NCBI RefSeq assembly: GCF_018885305.1
Contig: NZ_CP076544.1
Coordinates: forward strand, 930,001-994,000
Source: Curtobacterium sp. L6-1
Lineage (GTDB): Bacteria > Actinomycetota > Actinomycetes > Actinomycetales > Microbacteriaceae
Length of the DNA stretch: 64,000 nucleotides
Direction: 5' to 3'
A program made the translations under genes and the position numbers. How positions within the stretch are numbered: the first letter of the stretch is position 1; the number at the start of each line of letters is the position of its first letter. Shown here piece after piece: positions 54,171-64,000 of this stretch. Under the pieces are notes generated by a model. It made no database searches, was not told where the DNA came from, and worked only from the letters and a program-made list of their open reading frames with translations.

Positions 54171-55522
54171 CCGCCCACCTCATCCGCGGCGCCCAGCTGG
54201 TCGACGGCACCCGCGCCGACATCCGCCTGGAGGGCCGGGTCGTCACCGCGGTCGGATCCGGTCTCGACGCGGCCGGCGCGACGGTGGTCGACGCCGAGGG
54301 CCTGCTCGCGCTGCCCGGCCTGGTCGACCTGCACACCCACCTGCGCGAGCCGGGCCACGAGGAGTCCGAGACCGTCCTGTCCGGCTCCCGCGCCGCCGCG
54401 GCCGGCGGCTTCACCGCGGTGAACGCGATGGCGAACTCCTCGCCGGTCGCCGACACCGCCGGGGTCGTCGAGCAGGTCCAGGCGCTCGGGGACGCGGCCG
54501 GGTACGTCACGGTCCGCCCGATCGGCGCGGTGTCGCAGGGGCTGCAGGGCACCCACCTGTCCGAGATCGGCGCGATGGCGACGTCGCGCGCCGCCGTCCG
54601 GGTGTTCTCCGACGACGGCTCGTGCGTCGCCGACCCGCTCCTCATGCGCCGGGCGCTCGAGTACATCAAGGGCTTCGGCGGGGTGCTCGCGCAGCACGCC
54701 CAGGAACCCCGCCTGACCATCGACGCGCAGATGAACGAGGGCCGGCTGTCCTCCGAGCTCGGACTGGCCGGGTGGCCGGCGGTGGCCGAGGAGTCGATCA
54801 TCGCCCGCGACGTGCTGCTCGCCGACCACGTCGGAGCCCGGCTGCACGTCTGCCACGTCTCGACCGCCGGCAGCGTCGAGGTGATCCGCTGGGCCAAGTC
54901 CCGCGGCATCGCCGTCACGGCCGAGGTCACCCCGCACCACCTCGTGCTCACGGAGGACCTCATCGCCGGGCACGAGGGCGCGCCCGGCTACGACGCCCGG
55001 TACAAGGTGAACCCGCCGCTCCGCAGCCGCGAGGACGTCGACGCGCTCCGGGCCGCGTTGGCCGACGGGACGATCGACATCGTCGCCACCGACCACGCCC
55101 CGCACCCGGCCGAGGCGAAGCACTGCGAGTGGCCCGCGGCGGCGAACGGCATGGTCGGGCTCGAGTCCGCGCTGAGCGTCGTGCACGCGGCCGTGGTCGC
55201 GGACGGTCGGCTCGACTGGACGGACGTCGCCCGTGTGCTCTCGAGCGCACCGGCCCGCATCGGGCAGGTCGCGGGACACGGGCACGCGATCGCCGAGGGC
55301 GCCCCGGCCGAGCTCACCCTGTACGACCCCGCCGCCGGTCGGGAGTTCTCGACGGCCGACCTGCACGGCCAGTCGCAGAACTCGCCGTACCTCGGCATGC
55401 GCCTTCCCGGCCGTATCGTCGCGACCTTCCACGCCGGCATGCCGACCGTCCTCGACGGCCGGCTCGTCGACGCCGCGACGGTCGCTGCGCGCGCCGCACA
55501 CGAGCGGACGGCCACCGCATGA
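54167..55522 (+). CDS. pyrC: dihydroorotase
   Basis: 451 residues. Zinc amidohydrolase closing carbamoyl aspartate to dihydroorotate. Class I type: [12 protein letters not shown] with the first zinc pair near 57-61, [14 protein letters not shown] with the catalytic Asp, and a C-terminal [11 protein letters not shown] strand. Overlaps pyrB and the next gene by 4 bp each. Confidence 0.96.
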   Translation: MTAHLIRGAQLVDGTRADIRLEGRVVTAVGSGLDAAGATVVDAEGLLALPGLVDLHTHLREPGHEESETVLSGSRAAAAGGFTAVNAMANSSPVADTAGVVEQVQALGDAAGYVTVRPIGAVSQGLQGTHLSEIGAMATSRAAVRVFSDDGSCVADPLLMRRALEYIKGFGGVLAQHAQEPRLTIDAQMNEGRLSSELGLAGWPAVAEESIIARDVLLADHVGARLHVCHVSTAGSVEVIRWAKSRGIAVTAEVTPHHLVLTEDLIAGHEGAPGYDARYKVNPPLRSREDVDALRAALADGTIDIVATDHAPHPAEAKHCEWPAAANGMVGLESALSVVHAAVVADGRLDWTDVARVLSSAPARIGQVAGHGHAIAEGAPAELTLYDPAAGREFSTADLHGQSQNSPYLGMRLPGRIVATFHAGMPTVLDGRLVDAATVAARAAHERTATA

Positions 55523-56064
55523 GCGGTGACACCGGACGGTGGCTGTTGGGCGGGCTCATCCTGCTCGCCGTCGCCGCGCTGTTCGTCGCGATGGCGCGGA
55601 CCTGGCGGACGCGCAGCCGACGACAGGCGGAGGCCGTGCCTCCGGTCCCGGTGCCGGCCGACGTCGGACCGGCGGTCGGGTCGTGGGACGGGTTCACCGT
55701 CGCGACGACCCGCGCCGACGAGCCGCTCGAACGGATCACCGCTGGCGGCCTCGGGTTCCGCGGTCGCGGCGGCGTGACGGTCCACCGGACCGGCGTCGTC
55801 CTGCACCACGCCGGCGCCGACGACCGGTGGATCGCCTGGAGCGCCGTCCGCGGCGCCGACCGTGCCACCTGGGCGATCGACCGCGTGGTCGAGCCCGGGG
55901 GACTGGTCCGCCTGCGATGGACGGCGACCGGCGCCGCAGCAGCGACGGACCTCGACACCTACTTCCGGTTCCCGCAGGGCGACGCGGACGCACTCCGCGC
56001 CCTGCAGGGACCGCCGACGACGAACGACTCCCCGCAGACCGCGGGCGAAGGGACGAACTCATGA
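55519..56064 (+). CDS. single-pass membrane protein with PH-like domain
   Basis: 181 residues. One N-terminal membrane helix (about 8-25), a basic stretch, then a beta-rich domain of about 115 residues ([45 protein letters not shown]) resembling bacterial PH-like or export/transport-annotated proteins that sit in actinobacterial pyr operons. It overlaps pyrC at the start and carA at the end by 4 bp each, so it is made with the enzymes. Role unknown; a membrane tether for the pathway is speculation. Confidence 0.82.
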   Translation: MSGDTGRWLLGGLILLAVAALFVAMARTWRTRSRRQAEAVPPVPVPADVGPAVGSWDGFTVATTRADEPLERITAGGLGFRGRGGVTVHRTGVVLHHAGADDRWIAWSAVRGADRATWAIDRVVEPGGLVRLRWTATGAAAATDLDTYFRFPQGDADALRALQGPPTTNDSPQTAGEGTNS

Positions 56065-57274
56065 CACGCGAACGGGCCGTACTGGTCCTCGAAGACGGCA
56101 CCCGGTACGACGGCTGGGCCTACGGCGCCCGTGGGCGCACGCTCGGTGAGGTGGTCTTCGCGACCGGCATGACCGGCTACCAGGAGACGCTCACCGACCC
56201 GTCCTACGCGGGACAGATCGTGGTGCAGACGGCGCCGCACATCGGCAACACCGGGGTGAACGACGAGGACCCCGAGTCCCGTCGCATCTGGGTGGCCGGC
56301 TACGTCGTGCGCGACCCCAGCCGCGTCGTCTCGAACCACCGGGCGAACGCCTCGCTCGACGAGCACCTCGAGCGTGACGGCATCGTCGGGATCTCGGGCA
56401 TCGACACCCGCTCGCTCACCCGCCGCATCCGCGACGCCGGCGCGATGAAGGGTGGCGTCTTCAGCGGTGCCGACGCCGCGCTCGGCGCCGACGAGCAGCT
56501 CCGCGTCGTCACCGAGCAGGCCGGCATGGCGGGCAAGAACCTCTCCGCCGAGGTCTCCACGGCCGAGGAGTACGTCGTCGCACCGGTGGGCGAGCAGATC
56601 GGCACGCTGGCCGTCCTCGACCTCGGGGTGAAGGCCTCCACCACCCGCTACCTGTCCGAGCGCGGGTTCGAGGTGCACGTGCTCCCGCAGGACGTCACCG
56701 TCGAGCGGCTCCGCGAGCTCGACCCCGACGCGCTCTTCTACTCGAACGGCCCCGGCGACCCGTCGGCCTCGGACGCGCAGGTCTCGCTGCTGCAGGAGAG
56801 CCTCCGCGACGGCCGTCCGTTCTTCGGCATCTGCTTCGGCAACCAGCTGCTCGGACGGGCGCTCGGCTTCGGCACCTACAAGCTGCCGTTCGGCCACCGC
56901 GGGATCAACCAGCCCGTGCTCGACACCTCCACCGGCAAGGTCGAGATCACGAGCCAGAACCACGGCTTCGCGGTCGACGCCCCGGTCGGCGAGGTCCTCG
57001 AGTCCCCGATCGGCTTCGGCCGGGTCGAGGTCTCGCACTACTCGCTGAACGACAACGTGGTCGAGGGGCTCCGCGCGCTCGACATCCCCGCGTTCAGCGT
57101 GCAGTACCACCCCGAGGCCGCCGCCGGGCCGCACGACAGCATGTACCTGTTCGACCGCTTCCGGGACATGGTCGTCGCCCGTCGCCGGGGCGAGCCCCTC
57201 GACGCCGCGACCGCCGACGCCACCACCCCCGCTGCCGACGTCACGGCCACCGACTCCTCGAAGGAGGGCAACTG

Positions 57275-57275
<1 letters not shown>
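56061..57275 (+). CDS. carA: carbamoyl phosphate synthase, small (glutaminase) subunit
   Basis: 404 residues. Hydrolyses glutamine and passes ammonia to CarB. N-terminal CPSase_sm domain ([29 protein letters not shown]), then a class I amidotransferase with nucleophile Cys in [12 protein letters not shown] and the His-Glu pair in QYHPEA. A C-terminal Ala/Thr/Asp-rich tail of about 25 residues. ATG 56061 overlaps the previous gene by 4 bp; its TGA shares one base with the carB ATG. Confidence 0.97.
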
Positions 57276-60549
<3,274 letters not shown>

Positions 60550-60553
<4 letters not shown>

Positions 60554-61440
60554 CCTGGGGGCACGGTGGGCCGGGAGGCCCGACCCCGTTCGGCGTGCGG
60601 CTCGCCGCCGCCGTGGGGTCGCGGTCCGCGCTCTGCGTCGGCATCGACCCCCACGCCGCCACCCTGGCGGCGTGGGGGCTCGGCCGCGACGAGGCCGGCC
60701 TGACCGCCTTCGGGGCGACGCTCGTCGACGCGGCCGCCGGCCGGGCGGCCGTCGTGAAGCCGCAGATCGCCTTCTTCGAGGCCGCGGGGGTTCCCGGTTA
60801 CCGTGCGCTCGACGCGACGATCCGTCGGGCACGCGACGCGGGCCTCCTGGTCGTGGCGGACGTCAAGCGCGGCGACATCGGATCGACCGGCGACGACTAC
60901 GCCCTGGCGTGGCTGGACCGCGACGGGCCGTTCGCGGCCGACGCGATGACGGTGTCGCCGTACCTCGGGTACGGGTCGCTCGCGGGCACCGTCGCCGTCG
61001 CGCGGGAGCACGGCGCCGGTGTCTTCGTGCTCGCGGCGACGAGCAACCCGGAGGCACGGGTCCTGCAGACTGCGGTGCTCGCGGAGGGGCCGCGTGCCGG
61101 GCGGACCGTGGCGGCCGGTATCGTCGTGGACGTGGCAGACGACAACCGGACGACGGCCGACCAGGCCCTGGGGGACATCGGGCTGGTGCTCGGCGCGACG
61201 CTCGACCTGGGCGACTTCGGCATCACCGCGGACGAGATCGGTTCCGCGCCGGTCCTCGCGCCGGGCTTCGGTGCCCAGGGCGCCCGCATCGAGGACCTCC
61301 GCCCGCTGTACGGCAGCCGCGCCGAGCAGGTGCTCGTGAACGAGTCCCGCGGGCTCCTGGTCGACGGCCCGGACGGCGTCACCGCCCTGGTGGCCGACCG
61401 TGCGGACCGGATCGCGGCGGCGCTGGGGACGGCCGCGTGA
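60550..61440 (+). CDS. pyrF: orotidine 5'-phosphate decarboxylase, type 2
   Basis: 296 residues. Makes UMP from OMP. The type 2 family is clear: CVGIDPH near the start, [18 protein letters not shown] with the catalytic Lys/Asp set, and [10 protein letters not shown]. Dihydroorotate dehydrogenase and orotate phosphoribosyltransferase genes are not in this window. GTG 60550 overlaps carB and the stop overlaps gmk by 4 bp. Confidence 0.95.
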
Positions 61441-62405
61441 GCGGCGAGCGCCCGGACGACGTGGTGTCCGACCCGACGACCGACGACCGCTCCGGGCTGC
61501 CGGCGCACCGCAACCCGCCGGAGGTCGACCGGGTCGCCGCCGCCAAGGCCGCCGTCGCCGCCCGCCGCGCCCGGGCCGCCGTGAAGGCCGCCGTGGCGTC
61601 GGGGGACCGGTCGCCGCTCGAGGTGGCACGGTCGGCGTGGTCCGAGGACGACTCGGTGGTCGCGTCGACGGCGGCCGAACGATCGTTGCGCGTCCGCGAC
61701 CTGCTGACGAGCCTGCCCGGGGTCGGACCGGCCCGCGCGGATGCCGTGATGGGCGCGCTGCGGATCGCGCCGTCGAAGCGGCTGGGCGGCCTCGGCAGCC
61801 GGCAGCGCACGGAGCTCGCCGACTGGCTCGCCGGTCGCGGCCGGAAGCGCGGGGCGTCGAAGCTCGTCGTGCTCGCCGGACCCACCGCGGTGGGCAAGGG
61901 CACCGTCAGCGCCCACATCCGCGAGCAGTACCCCGAGGTCAACCTCAGCGTGTCCGCGACGACCCGGAAGCCCCGCCCGGGCGAGGTCGACGGCGTGCAC
62001 TACTACTTCGTCGACGACGCCGAGTTCGACCGCATGGTCCGCGACCGCGAACTGCTCGAGTGGGCGACCGTGCACAACTCGTACCGCTACGGCACCCCGC
62101 GGCCGCCGATCGACCGGGCGCTCGACGCCGGCGAGAAGGTCATGCTCGAGATCGACCTGCAGGGTGCCCGTCAGGTGCGGGACGCCATGCCCGAGGCGGT
62201 CCTGGTGTTCCTGCTGCCGCCGACGTGGGACGAACTCGTGCGTCGGCTCATCGGCCGGGGCACCGAGTCCGCCGAGGAGCAGGCCCGTCGGCTCGAGACC
62301 GCGAAGGTGGAGCTGGCCGCGCAGGACGAGTTCGACGTGCGGATCGTGAACTCCGATGTCAGCACGGCGGCACGCGAGGTCGTAGACTTGTTCTCTGCGC
62401 CCTGA
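61437..62405 (+). CDS. gmk: mIHF-like domain fused to guanylate kinase
   Basis: 322 residues against about 190-210 for ordinary guanylate kinase. The C-terminal ~185 residues are the kinase (GMP to GDP): Walker [12 protein letters not shown] (near 145-155), [19 protein letters not shown], and [10 protein letters not shown]. The N-terminal part carries the actinobacterial integration host factor-like fold (near 65-135: a basic helix, then [20 protein letters not shown] and [13 protein letters not shown]), a DNA-binding domain that in mycobacteria and Streptomyces is a separate gene, mihF, just upstream of gmk. Here both are one frame with no internal stop. GTG 61437 overlaps pyrF. Confidence 0.93.
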   Translation: MSGERPDDVVSDPTTDDRSGLPAHRNPPEVDRVAAAKAAVAARRARAAVKAAVASGDRSPLEVARSAWSEDDSVVASTAAERSLRVRDLLTSLPGVGPARADAVMGALRIAPSKRLGGLGSRQRTELADWLAGRGRKRGASKLVVLAGPTAVGKGTVSAHIREQYPEVNLSVSATTRKPRPGEVDGVHYYFVDDAEFDRMVRDRELLEWATVHNSYRYGTPRPPIDRALDAGEKVMLEIDLQGARQVRDAMPEAVLVFLLPPTWDELVRRLIGRGTESAEEQARRLETAKVELAAQDEFDVRIVNSDVSTAAREVVDLFSAP

Positions 62406-62444
62406 CGGGTGCACCGATCCCCTGTGCCCTCACGGGTGCACCGA
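62396..62444 (+). repeat. 22-bp direct repeat across the gmk stop, 27-bp period
   Basis: 62396-62417 and 62423-62444 match at 20 of 22 positions; the first contains the gmk stop codon. It lies in the short gap before rpoZ. Confidence 0.75.
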
Positions 62445-62460
62445 CGACGAGGAGCAACCC

Positions 62461-62724
62461 ATGGCCAACCCCCAGGGCATCATCGACCCGCCCATCGACG
62501 ACCTGCTCAGCAAGGTCGAGTCGAAGTACGCGCTCGTCATCTTCGCCTCGAAGCGCGCCCGCCAGATCAACGACTACTACGCCGACCTGCACGAGGGCTC
62601 GCTCTTCGACAACGTCGGCCCGCTCGTCGACTCGACGATCGACGACAAGCCGCTCTCGGTCGCGCTCCACGAGATCAACGAGGACAAGCTGACCGTCACC
62701 AAGCAGCAGCAGCCCTCCGCCTGA
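62461..62724 (+). CDS. rpoZ: RNA polymerase omega subunit
   Basis: 87 residues. Assembly and stability subunit of RNA polymerase that wraps the C-terminal part of beta'. Family motifs: [28 protein letters not shown] and [13 protein letters not shown] 62461 with GAGGAG six bases before. Position after gmk is the usual one; metK starts 5 bp later. Confidence 0.96.
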   Translation: MANPQGIIDPPIDDLLSKVESKYALVIFASKRARQINDYYADLHEGSLFDNVGPLVDSTIDDKPLSVALHEINEDKLTVTKQQQPSA

Positions 62725-62729
62725 TCCCG

Positions 62730-63941
62730 GTGACGAGCGCACTCCGTCTGTTCACGTCGGAATCGGTGACCGAGGGTCACCCCGACAAGATCTGCGACCA
62801 GATCTCGGACGCGATCCTGGACGCCCTGCTCACGGTCGACCCGCACGCGCGGGTCGCCGTCGAGACCATGGTGACGACCGGGCTCGTGCACGTCGCCGGT
62901 GAGGTCACCACCTCCGGCTACGTCGAGATCCCGCAGCTGGTCCGCGACGTCATCACGGGGATCGGGTACGACTCCTCCGACGTGAGCTTCGACGGCCGTA
63001 CGTGCGGCGTCGAGATCTCGATCGGCGCGCAGTCCCCGGACATCGCGCAGGGTGTCGACGAGTCGCTCGACTCCCGCTCCGGCGCCGGTGTCGACCCGCT
63101 CGACCGCCAGGGTGCGGGCGACCAGGGCATCATGTTCGGCTTCGCGACGAACGAGACCCCGGAGTACATGCCCGTCGCCATCTGGCTCGCGCACCGCCTG
63201 GCCGAGAAGCTCGCCGCGGTCCGCAAGTCCGGCGAGCTGACGTACCTGCGTCCGGACGGCAAGACCCAGGTCACGGTCGGCTACGACGGCGTCACGCCGA
63301 AGACCGTCGAGACCGTGGTGCTCTCGACGCAGCACGCGCCGAGCGTCACGCTCGACCAGCTCACCGCCGACATCACCGAGCACGTCATCCGTCCGGTGCT
63401 CGCCATGGTCGATCTCGACGCGTCGCGCGTCGACGTCATCGTGAACCCGACCGGGCGCTTCGAGATCGGCGGTCCCCAGGGCGACGCCGGGCTCACCGGG
63501 CGCAAGGTGATCGTGGACACGTACGGCGGGGCCTCCCGCCACGGTGGCGGCGCCTTCAGCGGCAAGGACCCGTCGAAGGTCGACCGCTCGGCGGCGTACG
63601 CGCTGCGCTGGGTCGCGAAGAACGCCGTCGCGGCCGGACTCGCCGACCGCCTCGAGGTGCAGGTCGCGTACGCGATCGGCCGTGCCGCCCCCGTCGGGCT
63701 GTACGTCGAGTCGTTCGGGACCGGACACGTCGACGACGCCACGATCGAGGCCGCCATCCGCCAGGTGTTCGACCTGCGGCCCGCCGCGATCATCCGCGAC
63801 CTCGACCTGCTCACCCCGAAGTACGCCCAGACCGCCACGTACGGCCACTTCGGCCGCGAGCTGCCCGGGTTCACGTGGGAGCACCTCGATCGAGTCGAGG
63901 AACTCCGGACCGCGGCAGGACTCGTCTCCGCCGCCGTCTGA
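62730..63941 (+). CDS. metK: S-adenosylmethionine synthetase
   Basis: 403 residues. Makes SAM from methionine and ATP. Motifs: [22 protein letters not shown] (ATP site), [12 protein letters not shown] and [20 protein letters not shown] start at GTG 62730, 5 bp after rpoZ, which gives the normal N-terminus; the longer frame upstream is rpoZ antisense-free shadow. No SAM riboswitch is visible, which fits its place inside an operon. Confidence 0.97.
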   Translation: MTSALRLFTSESVTEGHPDKICDQISDAILDALLTVDPHARVAVETMVTTGLVHVAGEVTTSGYVEIPQLVRDVITGIGYDSSDVSFDGRTCGVEISIGAQSPDIAQGVDESLDSRSGAGVDPLDRQGAGDQGIMFGFATNETPEYMPVAIWLAHRLAEKLAAVRKSGELTYLRPDGKTQVTVGYDGVTPKTVETVVLSTQHAPSVTLDQLTADITEHVIRPVLAMVDLDASRVDVIVNPTGRFEIGGPQGDAGLTGRKVIVDTYGGASRHGGGAFSGKDPSKVDRSAAYALRWVAKNAVAAGLADRLEVQVAYAIGRAAPVGLYVESFGTGHVDDATIEAAIRQVFDLRPAAIIRDLDLLTPKYAQTATYGHFGRELPGFTWEHLDRVEELRTAAGLVSAAV

Positions 63942-63949
63942 GGCCCGGC

Positions 63950-64000
63950 GTGGCCACCGTCGCGCGTGTCGTCCTCGACTCGCCGCTCCCGCAGCTGGAC
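63950..64000 (+). CDS. priA: primosomal protein N' (PriA), first 17 codons
   Basis: Cut by the right edge. GTG 63950, 8 bp after metK, opens ATVARVVLDSPLPQLD, which matches the N-terminus of actinobacterial PriA-like replication restart proteins, and metK-priA is a common neighbour pair. Too little is present to judge the helicase part, which in Actinobacteria is often inactive. Confidence 0.65.
   Translation, partial: MATVARVVLDSPLPQLD

Noticed and set aside
62406..62729. SAM riboswitch upstream of metK
   Set aside because: The space before metK is rpoZ plus 5 bp; no structured leader is possible.

Overview
The window is a 64 kb piece of chromosome from a very GC-rich (roughly 70 % or more) actinobacterium. 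Gene order (dxr-rseP-ispG-proS-nusA-ylxR-infB-rbfA-truB-ribF, alaS-ruvX-mltG-aroC-aroK-aroB, efp-nusB-pyrRBC-carAB-pyrF-gmk-rpoZ-metK-priA), the frequent GTG starts, the 4-bp GTGA/ATGA overlaps and the integration-host-factor-like/guanylate kinase fusion all point to Microbacteriaceae. Curtobacterium or a close relative is my best guess, but that is inference. No insertion sequence, prophage, CRISPR array, rRNA or tRNA was seen.

Region 1 (2-14989) is the least ordinary part. It holds a PP2C phosphatase (cut by the window edge), a transmembrane Ser/Thr kinase with an extracytoplasmic FN3-like sensor, a ~1986-residue cell-surface protein of cadherin/Ig-like and FN3 repeats, a MoxR AAA+ ATPase, a DUF58 protein, a polytopic transglutaminase-like protein whose catalytic Cys and His are replaced, and a zinc-ribbon/FHA protein. 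From the kinase to the transglutaminase-like gene nearly every junction is a 4-bp overlap. I read it as a phosphorylation-controlled envelope system built around MoxR-DUF58; its function is undescribed as far as I can tell.

Region 2 (15214-24977) has a membrane protein of unknown function whose frame runs into a convergent asparaginase, an OsmC-type peroxidase, an FKBP lipoprotein, then dxr, rseP and ispG (MEP isoprenoid pathway and site-2 protease), interrupted by an NCS1 transporter plus cysteine hydrolase pair. Region 3 (25131-36479) is the translation block proS-nusA-ylxR-infB-rbfA, convergent mutY, a degenerate nucleoside-kinase-like gene, truB, two small membrane proteins and ribF. Region 4 (36625-46556) has a DUF349 protein, a cyclophilin, rarA, rpsD, alaS, ruvX and mltG. 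Region 5 (46646-52568) is aroC-aroK-aroB, a UbiB-type kinase, efp and nusB. Region 6 (52645-64000) is the pyrimidine operon pyrR-pyrB-pyrC-(membrane protein)-carA-carB-pyrF running into gmk, rpoZ, metK and the first 17 codons of priA.

Two regulatory themes stand out. About a dozen genes start 6-7 nt after a TANNNT-like -10 hexamer and have no Shine-Dalgarno sequence, which implies leaderless mRNAs; one such pair (mutY and its divergent neighbour) shares two bases of overlapping -10 elements. The pyr operon leader holds two tandem hairpins with CAGCGA and CAGTGA hexaloops that fit the PyrR-binding consensus, the second ending 2 nt before the Shine-Dalgarno sequence. Long GC-rich hairpins without T tracts close most transcription units, and several intergenic gaps carry short tandem repeats of 15-27 bp.
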